From Steinernema hermaphroditum (Eukaryota > Nematoda > Chromadorea > Rhabditida > Steinernematidae): 64,000 nucleotides of DNA. How positions within the stretch are numbered: position 1 is the stretch's first letter; each line of letters begins with the position of its first letter. The notes beneath the pieces are model-generated. The model did not search any database. It had not been told where the DNA came from and saw only the letters and a list, made by a program, of their open reading frames with translations. The stretch is from the NCBI GenBank assembly GCA_030435675.1, contig CM059623.1:5854012-5918011 (forward strand). Direction: 5' to 3'. Position numbers and translations under genes: made by a program. Below, piece by piece: positions 22,792-35,347 of the stretch.

Positions 22792-22861
22792 TCCAACCAT
22801 AGCTAAGTTGGTAGAGCGGAGGACTGTAGTGTTAGCGGAGATCCTTAGGTCGCTGGTTGGA
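22792..22861 (+). pseudogene. tRNA-Tyr(GTA)-like sequence lacking its T-arm
   Basis: The 5' acceptor TCCAACC, D-arm TAGCTAAGTTGGTAGAGCGG, anticodon region GGACTGTAG with a short intron-like insert, and TCCTTAGGTCGCTGG match tRNA-Tyr. The sequence then passes straight to GGTTGGA, which pairs with the 5' acceptor. The T-arm, including the pol III B box (GGTTCGANNCC), is missing. It is probably a deletion pseudogene. Confidence 0.65.
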
Positions 22862-22959
22862 ATGTCTTTTATTTCCCTTCAAAAAGGTTAAAAATCTTTA
22901 TTAACAACATCTGATATCATCTCCCGAAGTCGCCGATCAACCAAGTATGTACACATGCG

Positions 22960-24957
<1,998 letters not shown>

Positions 24958-27066
24958 CTGCAAGACGAAGACTAGACTTTTAGACCAGACAGCTGCCAAT
25001 TAAAAGGTCGATTGGCGAGAGTAGTTGTTATGTGGGAAAGGATTAGCAGAAGCGGAAAACACGAACGGCCGAGGGGCGCAGATGCCCGTCCCGATCGACG
25101 AAGTTGTGGGGCCACGGAGAGTCTCGGCCCGGGGCGAACTCGTAGAGGCTTTGGTGCTGAAAGGAGAGAGTTGAGGCTCGCCCCTCGGTCTCTAGAAGTT
25201 GGTGGCGTGCCAGGAGACCGTTTCGATGCAAAAAAAACCAATCGGCTTCGCTTCTTCTACGTCTTTTTCGCATTAATTCGTTCTCCTCTGGCGACGATCT
25301 GACGTCATTTCCATTCGTTTTCGAGTCAATACCCCGAGAACAAAGGCGCCAGGGTCAGAATCCCCTTCGCCGGGATCGACTCCCCCATGCAACATCGCAT
25401 TTGTGTGTTTATCCAGCTCCCTCCGATGAATTGCACTTTAACGAGGTCCGATTCCCGTCTTCGACCGCATCCCTAAACGACGCCGACGACATTTTGTAAT
25501 TTATATTTCGGCGTTCGTTTTCGAAGGGACTAAAGACCCCCCATCCGGCGCAGGCTTCGGGCGGGGGAGGTATTTCACGCCTGAAGGCGCCGCTCCAAAA
25601 CAGATCACCTTCAAGGCGTATTCCTCGAATTCCGACGGATCGTCCAGGCACTTGACTTCTGGTCCCGGTTCCACAGGGGCGCCAATCAGCGGACTCCTCG
25701 GGGATTCGGCCGCGCGGAAGTGTTTCCTTAACGAGCCAATCTGTGTCCTCTCCCGATAATTAATTCATTTCGGCAACACCGAGGTGCGCCGACCGAATTA
25801 TTCATTCCGAGGAGCTTTCGAATTCCGATTTTATGGCCCGAAAGGGCATCGGTGATAAGCATGTCCGCCGAAGAGAAGCGTTCCTCAGCTGATTGCCCTC
25901 GGAAAAGAGCTTAGTTCAGCGCAGAAGATGTAGCGCGTGTCCGGATGGTGTCTCCCTAACACCTTTCTGGAATCGGGGAAAACAAGAAGTGGCATGGGAG
26001 GTACGGTAGTCACACATAGAGGGACGAGTCGCGATTTATGGCCTCGAAAGTGACCGAAAAGCGTTTGTTGTGGTCGTCTGGGGTTCTGGAATTCACCTGG
26101 ACCTTGTTTATGCAAACACTGTTTTGTTGGCGCTTTATGGTCGCTGTAAATCAGCCCTCGAAACGACTCTCTTCCCCGGAAACGGTCAGGTGTTGCTGAG
26201 ACGCCTTCGGCAAACGGGCTAGGGACTTACCGAACTCTGGGAGGCAAGGAGTCCGTTGGAGGTGGAAGTGGCACTATTCGACCGTCTGCGCGGCAAGCAC
26301 ACGGTGAGTATTTTGAAAAGCGGCGAACAGGTGATGTAGGAACCGCCGGCGGCCCACATCGAGCCGACGTTCGCGGAGCTCAGCGCGGAACTGGTCGCCT
26401 CCGTCGACGTCGCCATCGTTATCATCGCCGGGCGGCGGAAAAGCCGTTAACGGCAATTGCGGAGCAATCGGCGTCGATTAAAACAACAATAACACATCCG
26501 ATCGGAGTCGATCGGGCTGCAGAAGCGGAGACGCACTTCGAGGTCGATGCCGACGGCGCCGAGCCCAAGAAGACGAAGGGCCTGCTGCGCGGCGCCGGCC
26601 CCGCCTCCAAAAGAACGCCGGAAGGGAGGAGTCGCCGGATTAACGACTCCTAAGACCGTCCTAACGTCCGTTCCGCACGTCACTTCGCCGCAATCCCATT
26701 AATGAGCCACGGTCATCCCGAGGACGACTTGAGGGGATCTTCCACGTCTCCCGGGGGAGATCTCTAGCTCCTAGTGAGTCATGGCGGTGTCTGAAGAACG
26801 ACCGGAGGACTCCTTGGGAATCGAAGACAGAAGCCGTCTGCAAAAACAAACCCCCGAAGCACTTCGGCACACCACGTGCGCACCCCGAGCTCGTTACGTG
26901 CGTGAGAAACCCCAAATGACGCCTCAATCACACACCTTGTTGGGTGTTCTGATCCCTACAGTCAGGTCCGCTCAGACACGACGATAACTACTGTCTAGAC
27001 AAGGCGTCTGAATGATTTCATCAACAGTTTTTACAGAAAAATAACGTTCACAACAATCCAACATCG
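24958..27066. other. Intergenic or 5' intron of synaptotagmin, no gene assigned
   Basis: This stretch must hold the missing synaptotagmin N-terminal exons if the gene is intact, but none could be placed with confidence. GC-rich frames around 26220-26610 have Ala/Ser-rich translations without a clear transmembrane segment. No transposon ends were seen. Confidence 0.35.
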
Positions 27067-29472
27067 TCACTCATCGTAGCGGCTTCCATTCTTCTCGGCC
27101 TTTCGCTCAGTGTCTTCTCCACCGGGGCTCTGCAACACGGAGCCATGACTATGACCAAGATTAGTGGACCGTACCTCGCTCCCGTTGCGACCGGGACTGT
27201 CCCATTTTGACGTCACCGTTGTGTCCAACGCCGATTTGCGAGAAGCGGGCGCGGACGATTCTTCGTCAGAGGAGCTGCTCAAATCCGAGTCAGAATCTGA
27301 TGAAGAAAAGGAGGAGGAATCGCAGCTCGACGACGACGAACTGCTCGCCTGCGAATGACTGCGTCTTGTACAAACTGGAGACGACGCTTCCTTCTTATTC
27401 TCCTCCCGCGGAGTCCGCGAACGGCGATCCGTCTTCGCCTTGACTTCGACCACCTTCTTTACAGGACGACTCTCCATCGACTTCGAGCGGTTCCGCTTCT
27501 TTTCTGGCTCGCGGCGATCGATCTTGGGCCTTTCTTCGCAATGCTTCCAATTCTGGTCCCTAGATCGAGAGCGACGGCGCTTCCGCTCTTCGCGATTGGG
27601 AGACTTCGATCGGTGACGCTCGCGGCGGCTATCCTCGCGCGACCGGGATGGACGGTGCCGGCGACGCTCCTCTCGTGAGCGAGAACGACGGCGACGCACA
27701 GGGGCTTCTCGCAGTGGCGATCGCGAACGGCGGCGTCTTCTCTCATCGCGGTCGTCTCCTGGACGATCGCTCCGGCGATGCTTCTCCTCCCGATCACGGG
27801 AACGTGAGCGACGACGCCGATCACGGTCACGATCCACGTCCCGTCGGCGTTTGGGGGAGCGCTCTTCCTCGCGATGAGGACGTCGGGAATCGAAGCGAGT
27901 CGCGCGACGGTCAGGAGTGCGTCTTCCACGGTTGATATTGTGTGCAACTGCCGAGCTCTCTTCGCGGATTCGTTCGATCTGAGAGATTGCAATAACCATC
28001 AGTTTCATCTATGTCACCTACCGTCTTAGAACTGTCAGGGGGAACCCACATTTCTGTCTTCGGCTTGAACAGTTTCGGTTTTTCCGTTTTGGCAACTGGT
28101 ACAGGTTTCAGCTTCACCTCCTCCTCCTTGGGCGACATGCCGTCTTCTCCTGCGGCCGCCTTCTGGATCTTCAGCTGACTCTTCAACTTCATCGTGAGCA
28201 TCTTCTTCCTTTTCTCAGCTGCGGCATTCTCTGTGTCGATCTGCATGGGTGCTTCCTCTTGTTGGCCATGTGCCATCTGGTACATCTGCGCAAAGTGCAT
28301 GAACGACGAACTAGGGTACTGTTGCGCAGCGGCGCCAGCCTGTGGAGCAGGGCTGTACGAAGAAGGCGTCTCCGCTTTCTCGTCGGGCAGATCAATGTCT
28401 TCTGGACGGACACGCTTGCTTCTCATGAAGTTCTTGATGGAGGCCTTGTAGTCCACGACTTCTTCGGCATCTGCTCCTTCACCCTAAACAAGCCACGTGT
28501 ACAATTTCAGTGATTCATTGTTGCGTACGTGATATGCTTCGCTCTGTCCGTTGGCACCAGAAGCTTCGAACGCACTCGTGTTCATACGCTGCCATTCGAG
28601 GAACTGAGCTTGCGTGACAGGAGTGCCATCGGCCGTGATGTGAATCAGCGGATTGCCTTGGGTATCAAACGGCACCACAGGTTCTCCTCTGGAATCGGTG
28701 GGGACCACCCACTTTCCGTTGTAGCCGGCAGTCATGGCGGGCATCGGCATTCCATCGTTTCCCAAAGGGAAGATGAAGGCGCCATCGGCATCCACGGGGA
28801 AGATCGGCTTATCTGAAAAACCACCTTGACTCAGTCAGCCTTCACCACTGACCACTAACCGTTCTCATCGACGGGCACCAATGGAAAACCTTCGTGGTTG
28901 AACGGGAAAACGGCCTGATGGGTGTCGTCCACGGGCATGGTCCACGTCTTCTTTACAGGATCCCAAGGGAAAACGGGGAAACTCAATTCGTCAAATGGGA
29001 AGATCTTGCCTCCTTTCTCGTCCAGGGGCAGTATGGGAAATCCAGCTGCATCCCGAGGGTACACTGGATGGCCTTCATCGTCGAACTTGATATACCGCGA
29101 GTGGCGCTTCACCTTGATCATTTCATCGCGAATGTCGTCAGTGATGGGGACGAACTCCTGGGAGGGAAGCTGGAAATACCACTGCCCATCGAAGGTGAGC
29201 GTGAAGCACTGGTGCGTGATGGGGTGGATGTAGTAGCGGTAGCCGTCTTGTTCTACGCAGTACTTGAGACCTGGAATCGGAGGGTGACTGTCATCGTACT
29301 CCTTTCTGATTTCGGGTAACTGGTCAAGGGCCAGCTGTTGTTCGCTCTTCTCCACAGGCGCCTCCGCTTCTTCCACTTGCTGTTTCAAGTTCTCGGTCTC
29401 TGCCACCGTCTCATCTCCACTGTCTTCGTCCATGGGAACTGCCTGCTGTGGATCTTCTTCCATCGAAGTCAT
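27067..29472 (-). CDS. RS-domain nuclear protein with FPxD/G-P repeats, function unknown
   Basis: Exons 28860-29472, 28529-28812, 28022-28483, 27175-27978 and 27067-27129 give 741 residues. The ATG abuts a CATTCCAG acceptor. Order: an acidic N-terminus (about 1-55); a conserved-looking block DDSHPPIPGLKYCVEQDG followed by YRYYIHPITHQ (about 60-110); about nine imperfect 11-14-residue repeats of the form [FV]P.D..G.P..P (about 120-285); a linker with KxMRSKRVRPEDIDLPD-type charged sequence; an RS/RE/RD-rich domain (about 465-600); and a poly-Ser/Asp tail. The RS domain suggests pre-mRNA splicing or nuclear-speckle association. I do not recognise the family. The last intron is 45 nt and in frame, so it was inferred from splice sites only. 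Head to head with NOP14. Confidence 0.8.
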
Positions 29473-30029
29473 CTGGAATGAACACAGTCGTCGGAATTAG
29501 GGAGAGAAAACGTGGGGTATACAAGTCATCTAAGAAACGGGTGGACGTCTCTACTCCTTAACCAAAATCTGTTTTCACTCTCCCAGAGTGCGGTGAACGG
29601 CTAGCTGCGGAAGTATGAGTGAAAGCTGCTGAAAACGAGAAATGAGAAGGCGCCTCGAAAGAACATCGGAGAAACTCATTGGATCGGTGCCGCTGGCCGA
29701 CTTCGTGGCGCTGAGAGGGAAAAAGGGGAAACTCCGCATCGGCCACCAACGCTCTGCTCAAAGAAGGAATCGCGAAACGAGAAGACGAACACAAACCGGA
29801 GGAAGCGACGGAGAATCCGAAGATCGCACAGAGCGCCGCCGCGGAAAACGAATTTCGAATGGAACCGGCACGAACATGTGAAGGATGCGCCTTTTCGTTC
29901 CAGGACTCCCAAAGTGGAAAAGGAGCACTTTTCGTCATGTTCCTGCGCTGTTTCACGAGCCTAAAGCAGGGAAGCTTGCAAGGAACAGTGCCTTATGAAA
30001 ACACTCTCGAAAATGCAAAAAATCGGAAT
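29473..30029. other. 5' region between RS-domain gene and tRNA-Thr
   Basis: Only short overlapping frames with no motif are seen. It presumably holds the promoter or 5' UTR exon of the RS-domain gene. Confidence 0.4.
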
Positions 30030-30101
30030 GCTCCTTGCAGGAATCGAACCTGCGACCTTCTGTTTACAAGACAGACGCTCTAACCCCTGAGCTAAAGAGG
30101 G
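30030..30101 (-). tRNA. tRNA-Thr(TGT)
   Basis: D-arm AGCTCAGGGGTTAGAGC, anticodon loop CTTGTAA (anticodon TGT), T-arm GCAGGTTCGATTCCTGC with intact B box. The 3' acceptor AAGGAGC pairs imperfectly with the 5' CCCTCTT, so the acceptor stem carries two mismatches and one G-T pair. It lies between two divergent genes. Confidence 0.78.
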
Positions 30102-30408
30102 TCGAATCATGGACAGAGTGCTGATCTACAAGAAACGAATCCCTGTAGACGCGATCACGTTTTCGCTGAAATGAATCTGTCCGCTTTTGTGTCATTTCTT
30201 AAATTTTGCAATTCCGATTTCCATGTTGACACCATTTTACAAACCGAAAGCGCTGCAAAAACCAAAACAATGCAAGCGATGTTTACTGGTGGTCCCGAGT
30301 GGAAATGTCCAAAGTACTAGAATCTTTTCAGCGGTCTCTGAAGCAGGCCTTCGCGTTCCACGAGAATTCCTTTCCTCTTGCGAGATGTAACTCTAGGATC
30401 CGTTTCAG

Positions 30409-33400
30409 ATGGCGCCGGGTAAAAGAGGCGCTGGCGCGAAGAAGCCGAAGGGCGTTACGAAGCCGAAAGGGCCCGGGCAGTTCAAGAAGAGCATCTCGGA
30501 GAAGAAAGTGCCGAGGAATCCATTCGAACTCAAGTTCAACCGCCAGAAGCACAATGTAGGTTTCGACGTTCATCGATCAGAACTGTGGAAGCGCTTTTTC
30601 AGGTACTTGGCACGAAAAAGACCATCTGTGGCGCTCCCGGAGCTTCGAAGAAGAATGCCATCGAAAATCGCCGCAAAACTCTCCAGATTGAGTACAAGCA
30701 CATCGGAAAAGTGAACGAGGTATTTATGTGTTTTGTGTCCGTGTGCTGGAAGTTTGTTTGGATAGATCGTTGACAAACGATTCGGAGAAGGCGACACCAT
30801 CATGACCACAGAAGAGAAGGCTGCGAAGCGCTTCGCTCTCCAGCGATCTTTGGCCGTGAAGAAGGTCAAAAAGAGCAAGTACCTCCTAGAGGACGACCAA
30901 GAAGATCTGTTGACCCATAAGGGGCATACGTTGAGCGACGTGTCCAAGTACGACAAATCGATGGTTTCGGACGACGAGGATGACGAGGACACAGGGAACC
31001 TGCATGGCAACGTCGTGTCAATCGCCCACTTCGGTGGAGGATGGATGAGGAAGGATGGCGAAGAGGGCGCAAGTACCGACCCGAAGGCTTCCCGCAAGGA
31101 TCTCATCATGGACCTGATAGCTCGCTCTAAGCTGATCAAGCAGGAGAAGCAGACTGCGAGGGACGAGATCCAGGACACCACCGAGGAGCTAGATGAGAAG
31201 TGGAAGTCTTTGTTGCAAAGTGGCGTCGTGAAAGGTTTCGCGCCAGGCATTAACAAACACGCCGACGCCGGAATCAAGAAAGATTCCTACGATGATCTGG
31301 TTCGTTCTCCCCATCACAGATAGTTGAAATATAGAGCGTTTTAGTTTCGCGAGTTGCAACTGAACGGTGGAAAGCGCGCAGATCCCCAAGACAAGCTGAA
31401 GTCGGCCAAAGAGTTGGCAGGTATCGAGCGAGAGCGTCTTGAAGAGTTGGAAAAGAAGCGGCTCGCTCGCATGAATCCCGAGCCTGAAAAGAAGAAAGGG
31501 ATTCTGAGATCGGCTGATGAAGACATCGATGGAATTTCGAAATCCAAGAAGCTCCGGAAGGGTAGCGACAGATTTGTTGTACGATATGATGCCGACGGCA
31601 AGCTGTTGAGGAAGGATGAAGTATGCAATATTCTCATAAAGCACACTTATCCTTTCCGTTTAGCTCGAAAAGGCGTCGATCAAGAAAGTGAGAATCGAAG
31701 GTGTCCAATCGGACTCTGAATTCGACGACGAAGAAGATATGGAATCTGATGACGGCGAAGAAGAGCTGGGAGAAGATGATGGATCAGAGGAGATCGAGGG
31801 CGAGGAAGGCAAAGAGGGCACACAAGATAGTGAGGGAGAGAACGAAGCCGGCGACGTCGAATCTGCGGAAGCAGCTGATATCGATGAGATCGAAGTCGAC
31901 GACTTTGAAACTATGGCTGAGGGAGACGATGACAACCTCGAGGAGCTTTCGCTCAAGAAACCCGTGGCGTCTGTGAAGGAAGCTGGCCAAGTCAAGAGCG
32001 ACGATCCGTCTCTTCCTTATGTTTTCGACTTGCCGCAAAGCTACAAGCAGCTCGCTGCTCTGTTGGATGGACATACAGGCCACGACCAGGGATTAATTAT
32101 TGAACGGATTACAAAGTGTCACCACCCTAGTTTGAAAGAAGGAAACAAGCAGAAACTGTCGAAGTTGTTCGTTCATCTCCTGCGTCACTACGATTCGCTC
32201 GCCTCTTCTCAAAGCGGACCTTCTCAAATCAAGATACTAGGAGAGCTGTTCAGCCCCTTGTACAAATTGATGAAGGTGAGCACAAGTCGTAGTCGTGCTT
32301 TCAACTCTGCACCCTTTTAGTACGATGTTGACTACGCAGCTCGGGCGATGCGCGCTCTTCTGATGAACAAGAAGAAGCGAAGAGGGCCTCACGAACCACC
32401 TTCTTTCGCTGTCATCGCCTTTTTCCAAGTCGTCGCGCAACTCTTCCCCGTATCTGACAGATTCCACCCCGTATGCAGTCCGGCGATGGCTTTTGCCATG
32501 GAAATCCTGTCCACTTCACATGTGACCTCCTTGAAGGACTGCGCGCGACTTCTCCTCCTCTGCACGATCTTGTCCGAATGGGTCGCCGACAGCAAACGGT
32601 TTCTCGATTTCGGTTGTTTCTGTACTCAACCCTTCTGCTTTAGATACCTCCCAGAAGTTATCGCCTTCATCCGGGGGACTCTTTTGCTGGCGGTCAACAA
32701 CTCCGAGGACGAGCAGTTCCCCTCCACGGCCTTCCCCATATCTGATCCGCATCGCCGAATGCTTTTGGCCAGTGAGAGCTTATCGAACCAAGGGGCAGAG
32801 CCACTCTCGCTGACAGTTGTCTTTTCCCCACAAAAGAAGTATGTGTGGTACGGTATTTTCTAGGACATTTAGATGATTGTTTAGTACTTCTGACGCTTTC
32901 AAAGTGTCAGTTGTGCGTTGCGCACTTGGAACCCTCAACAGATACATGATGATCTATTCCGGCGCGCACGCTTCCAGCTTCAGTGCGATATTTAAGCCGT
33001 TCGAATCTCTCGTGCAGCGCCTTCCAAGCGATCAATATCCCGAAGAAATGCAGACTGAGATCACGTGCTTCTTATCAGCCCTCCAATCGGAATGTCAGAA
33101 GCGATCAGCCGTGAAGCACTTGCACCGCGTCACCAACAACATCAAGATGATCGAGATGCTGGAGCCGAAGATAGATGTCAACTTCGACCCGGAACGCTCC
33201 ACTCGCTCAAAAGAGAGCAAAAACGACCCGAACGCGGAGCGCAAGAAGCTGCAACACAAAGTCAAGCGAGAGTTCCGCGGAGCCGTCCGCGAGTTGCGGA
33301 AGGATGCTCAATTCGTCGCCAGGTGAGTTACTCCTTTGTCAGGCTCTCGTTACGCGTGCTTGGCGCTTTCAGGCAGAAACGCACTGATAGGATGCGTGTC

Positions 33401-33505
33401 GACAGAGAGCGCGAAGAGAAGACGAAGAAGATCCTGCACGGCCTGCAGTTCCAGGAGTCGGAGCACAAGAAGAGGATGTACGAGAAGAAGTACAAGCGTT
33501 TCTGA
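30409..33505 (+). CDS. nop14: Nucleolar protein 14 (Nop14), SSU processome component
   Basis: Nine exons (30409-30555, 30603-30719, 30766-31299, 31345-31620, 31664-32275, 32321-32598, 32644-32838, 32885-33322, 33373-33505) give 909 residues; human NOP14 has 857. Family landmarks: NPFELKFNRQKH near residue 40, VDKRFGEGD, MTTEEKAAKRFALQR, SLLQSGVVKGF, a highly acidic central segment (about 400-470), LPYVFDLPQSYKQLAALLDGH, and the basic C-terminus HKKRMYEKKYKRF. Nop14 acts in the nucleolus in 18S rRNA maturation and 40S assembly, with Noc4 and Emg1. The ATG directly follows a GTTTCAG acceptor. All phases agree and no damage was seen. Confidence 0.95.
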
Positions 33506-34898
33506 GATGGCTAACGTTGTTATCGTTGTTATTTGTTTCCGTTGTTGTTGCATACATTGTTGGACTTTCAGGGAGGATTACGGTAGGCGGGTGCTGGAAG
33601 GGCGTTTCGCGGATGTTCTCGCGGTTGGAAGCGTTGTCCTCGCCGCCTCCAATCTATCGGGATGTTTGTTCGCTTTGTGGCGTCTGCCGGACTGCTAAAG
33701 GAATTACCGCTAAGCCAATAATTGCTCGCGTGGCTCAATATTAAGGAGATTATTGCTCGCCTTCCGGCCGTTTCCAGCTCCGTAAACGATGCGGATTCAC
33801 CAGTTGCCGAGTTCGGTGCCCCCGGGGACTTGCCCGCGGCCCATCATCTCCCGTGAATGATGAGTTATTAGTGTTCTCCCCCCGCGCGGTCATTCGTCAT
33901 CCGGCGCCTCGGGGAACCCGGGCTCCGCGCCTCCTACTCGGGCGCACAGGGGCGCGAATAAGAGTCAATCATGCGCCTCGAATTTAATTAGCGATCTCGT
34001 TCTTTTGGTATGCGAGGCATTGTCGAGGAGGAATCCTCAGGGCGCCCAAGGAGCCCATTTCCTTCGGAGTCAATATCGGCTCGTAACTCGATTTCGACGA
34101 TTCCGATAAGTTGCCGGGCGGTCGCCGCCACCCACAGCGGCGTCGTGTAAGCCAATCACCGCGCCATGATCCCGCTTTTTCGGGTCATTTAAGCGCCGCC
34201 GCCAGGCCCCCGGGGGCCGCCTGGGTACCTGCGCCGCCGCCGCCGAAGGAAACGCTGAAATATGAAGACGACTTCGCGTGTCCATCCCCTTTACGATTGT
34301 ATTTACGAGTCGACGAATTTCCGTCCATTAGTCCTCCGCGGATTCCACTTCTCCTCGTGTTCGCGCAGAGTGCATGCGTAGACCGCCAAATTGTCCTTCG
34401 ATGTCGCCAAAGGGTCTTTTCGATTGTCCCGGTCCCTCGAAGGCGGAAACGTTTTTTGGCCTCGACGGCGAAGGTTCGGTTTTTTCGAATTCCTCTGCTC
34501 CAATTTGGGCGTAATGAAGGGGTATTTAAAACGGGAGGGAGGTTTAGCCGCTTTTGAGGGGAAGGATTGACCCTCAATATCGGCTCGTAACTCGATTTTG
34601 ATAAAATACTTGAGGAACTCTCGAAACGCGTGTAGGATTGGACTGATTTCAACTCCGGGACCTGTGTAGGTCAAGTCTTTCGATCTATGATTACCTATCA
34701 GCGTACGGATCCCTTCAGGAGACCTCAAATGTGAACCTTAGGGTCAAAACAGTGAAAATTCCCCCCTCCTACCGTACCCCTTTCACACCCATTAGCGCCT
34801 AATTAAATCCTTGCCACCGACTACCGTATGCTGTTTGTCGGCGTCCGTCGAGGCGTTTCATTATCCCCGAGCGTCTCTTCAGAAGCGCCGTATGGGTC
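33506..34898. other. Intergenic with a 25-bp exact direct repeat
   Basis: No gene was recognised. TCAATATCGGCTCGTAACTC (plus GATTT) occurs at 34070-34094 and again at 34574-34598. The rest is GC-rich sequence with AATTA islands, like the stretch at 1-6880. Confidence 0.5.
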
Positions 34899-35347
34899 AT
34901 GCCGGCCGGTCGTCGTTACGGTCACGTGTACCGGGACTACGAGGCGCCCCCGCTGGCGGCGCCTAAAGCCGTCGTGCACACCTTCGAGACCGAGCTGATG
35001 TGCTCCGCGCGCTGCGTCAGGCCCTGCAAACGGCACAACTTCGAGACGCTGATGACGCGCTGGGTGTGTCCGTCGACGTCTTCTGGCAGCGCCACTAATC
35101 AGGTAATCCCATTAGCCGTGCTCTGGCCGGGTACCCAATCCGATTACAGAACCCACAGGCCGACTACAGCTGGCTGGACGAGGGCGCCTACGACGCGCTG
35201 GACTCCCTCGAGGGAATCTCCGTCGATCGCGGCGAAAAACTACGCATCAATCAATACTTCATCGTTCTTTTTGTGGCCCTGGTCCTCCTCCTGCTCCTGC
35301 TCGTCATCATCGTCGCGCGCAAATGCCGAAAACGTGTCGTCGTCTGA
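34899..35347 (+). CDS. Small single-pass membrane protein, unknown
   Basis: Exons 34899-35102 and 35150-35347 encode 133 residues. The N-terminal two thirds are polar, with a Cys cluster (MCSARCVRPCKR, WVCPS) and acidic sequence (DYSWLDEGAYDALDSLEG). Near the C-terminus is one hydrophobic helix (FIVLFVALVLLLLLLVIIVA) followed by a basic stop-transfer sequence RKCRKRVVV. There is no signal peptide, so it could be tail-anchored or type III, or an upstream exon is missing: a CTCTTCAG acceptor occurs 17 bp before the ATG and the frame stays open across it. Family not recognised. Confidence 0.6.

Noticed and set aside
25043..25165. Frame HQSLYEFAPGRD after a good acceptor, considered as a synaptotagmin linker exon
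   Set aside because: The only usable donor gives phase 1, whereas the next exon needs phase 0.
26219..26683. Overlapping minus frames considered as the synaptotagmin N-terminus
   Set aside because: No clear transmembrane helix or Cys cluster, and phases do not join to the exon at 24957.
33781..34020. GC-rich block that at first looked rRNA-like
   Set aside because: No recognisable conserved rRNA core sequence or continuity.
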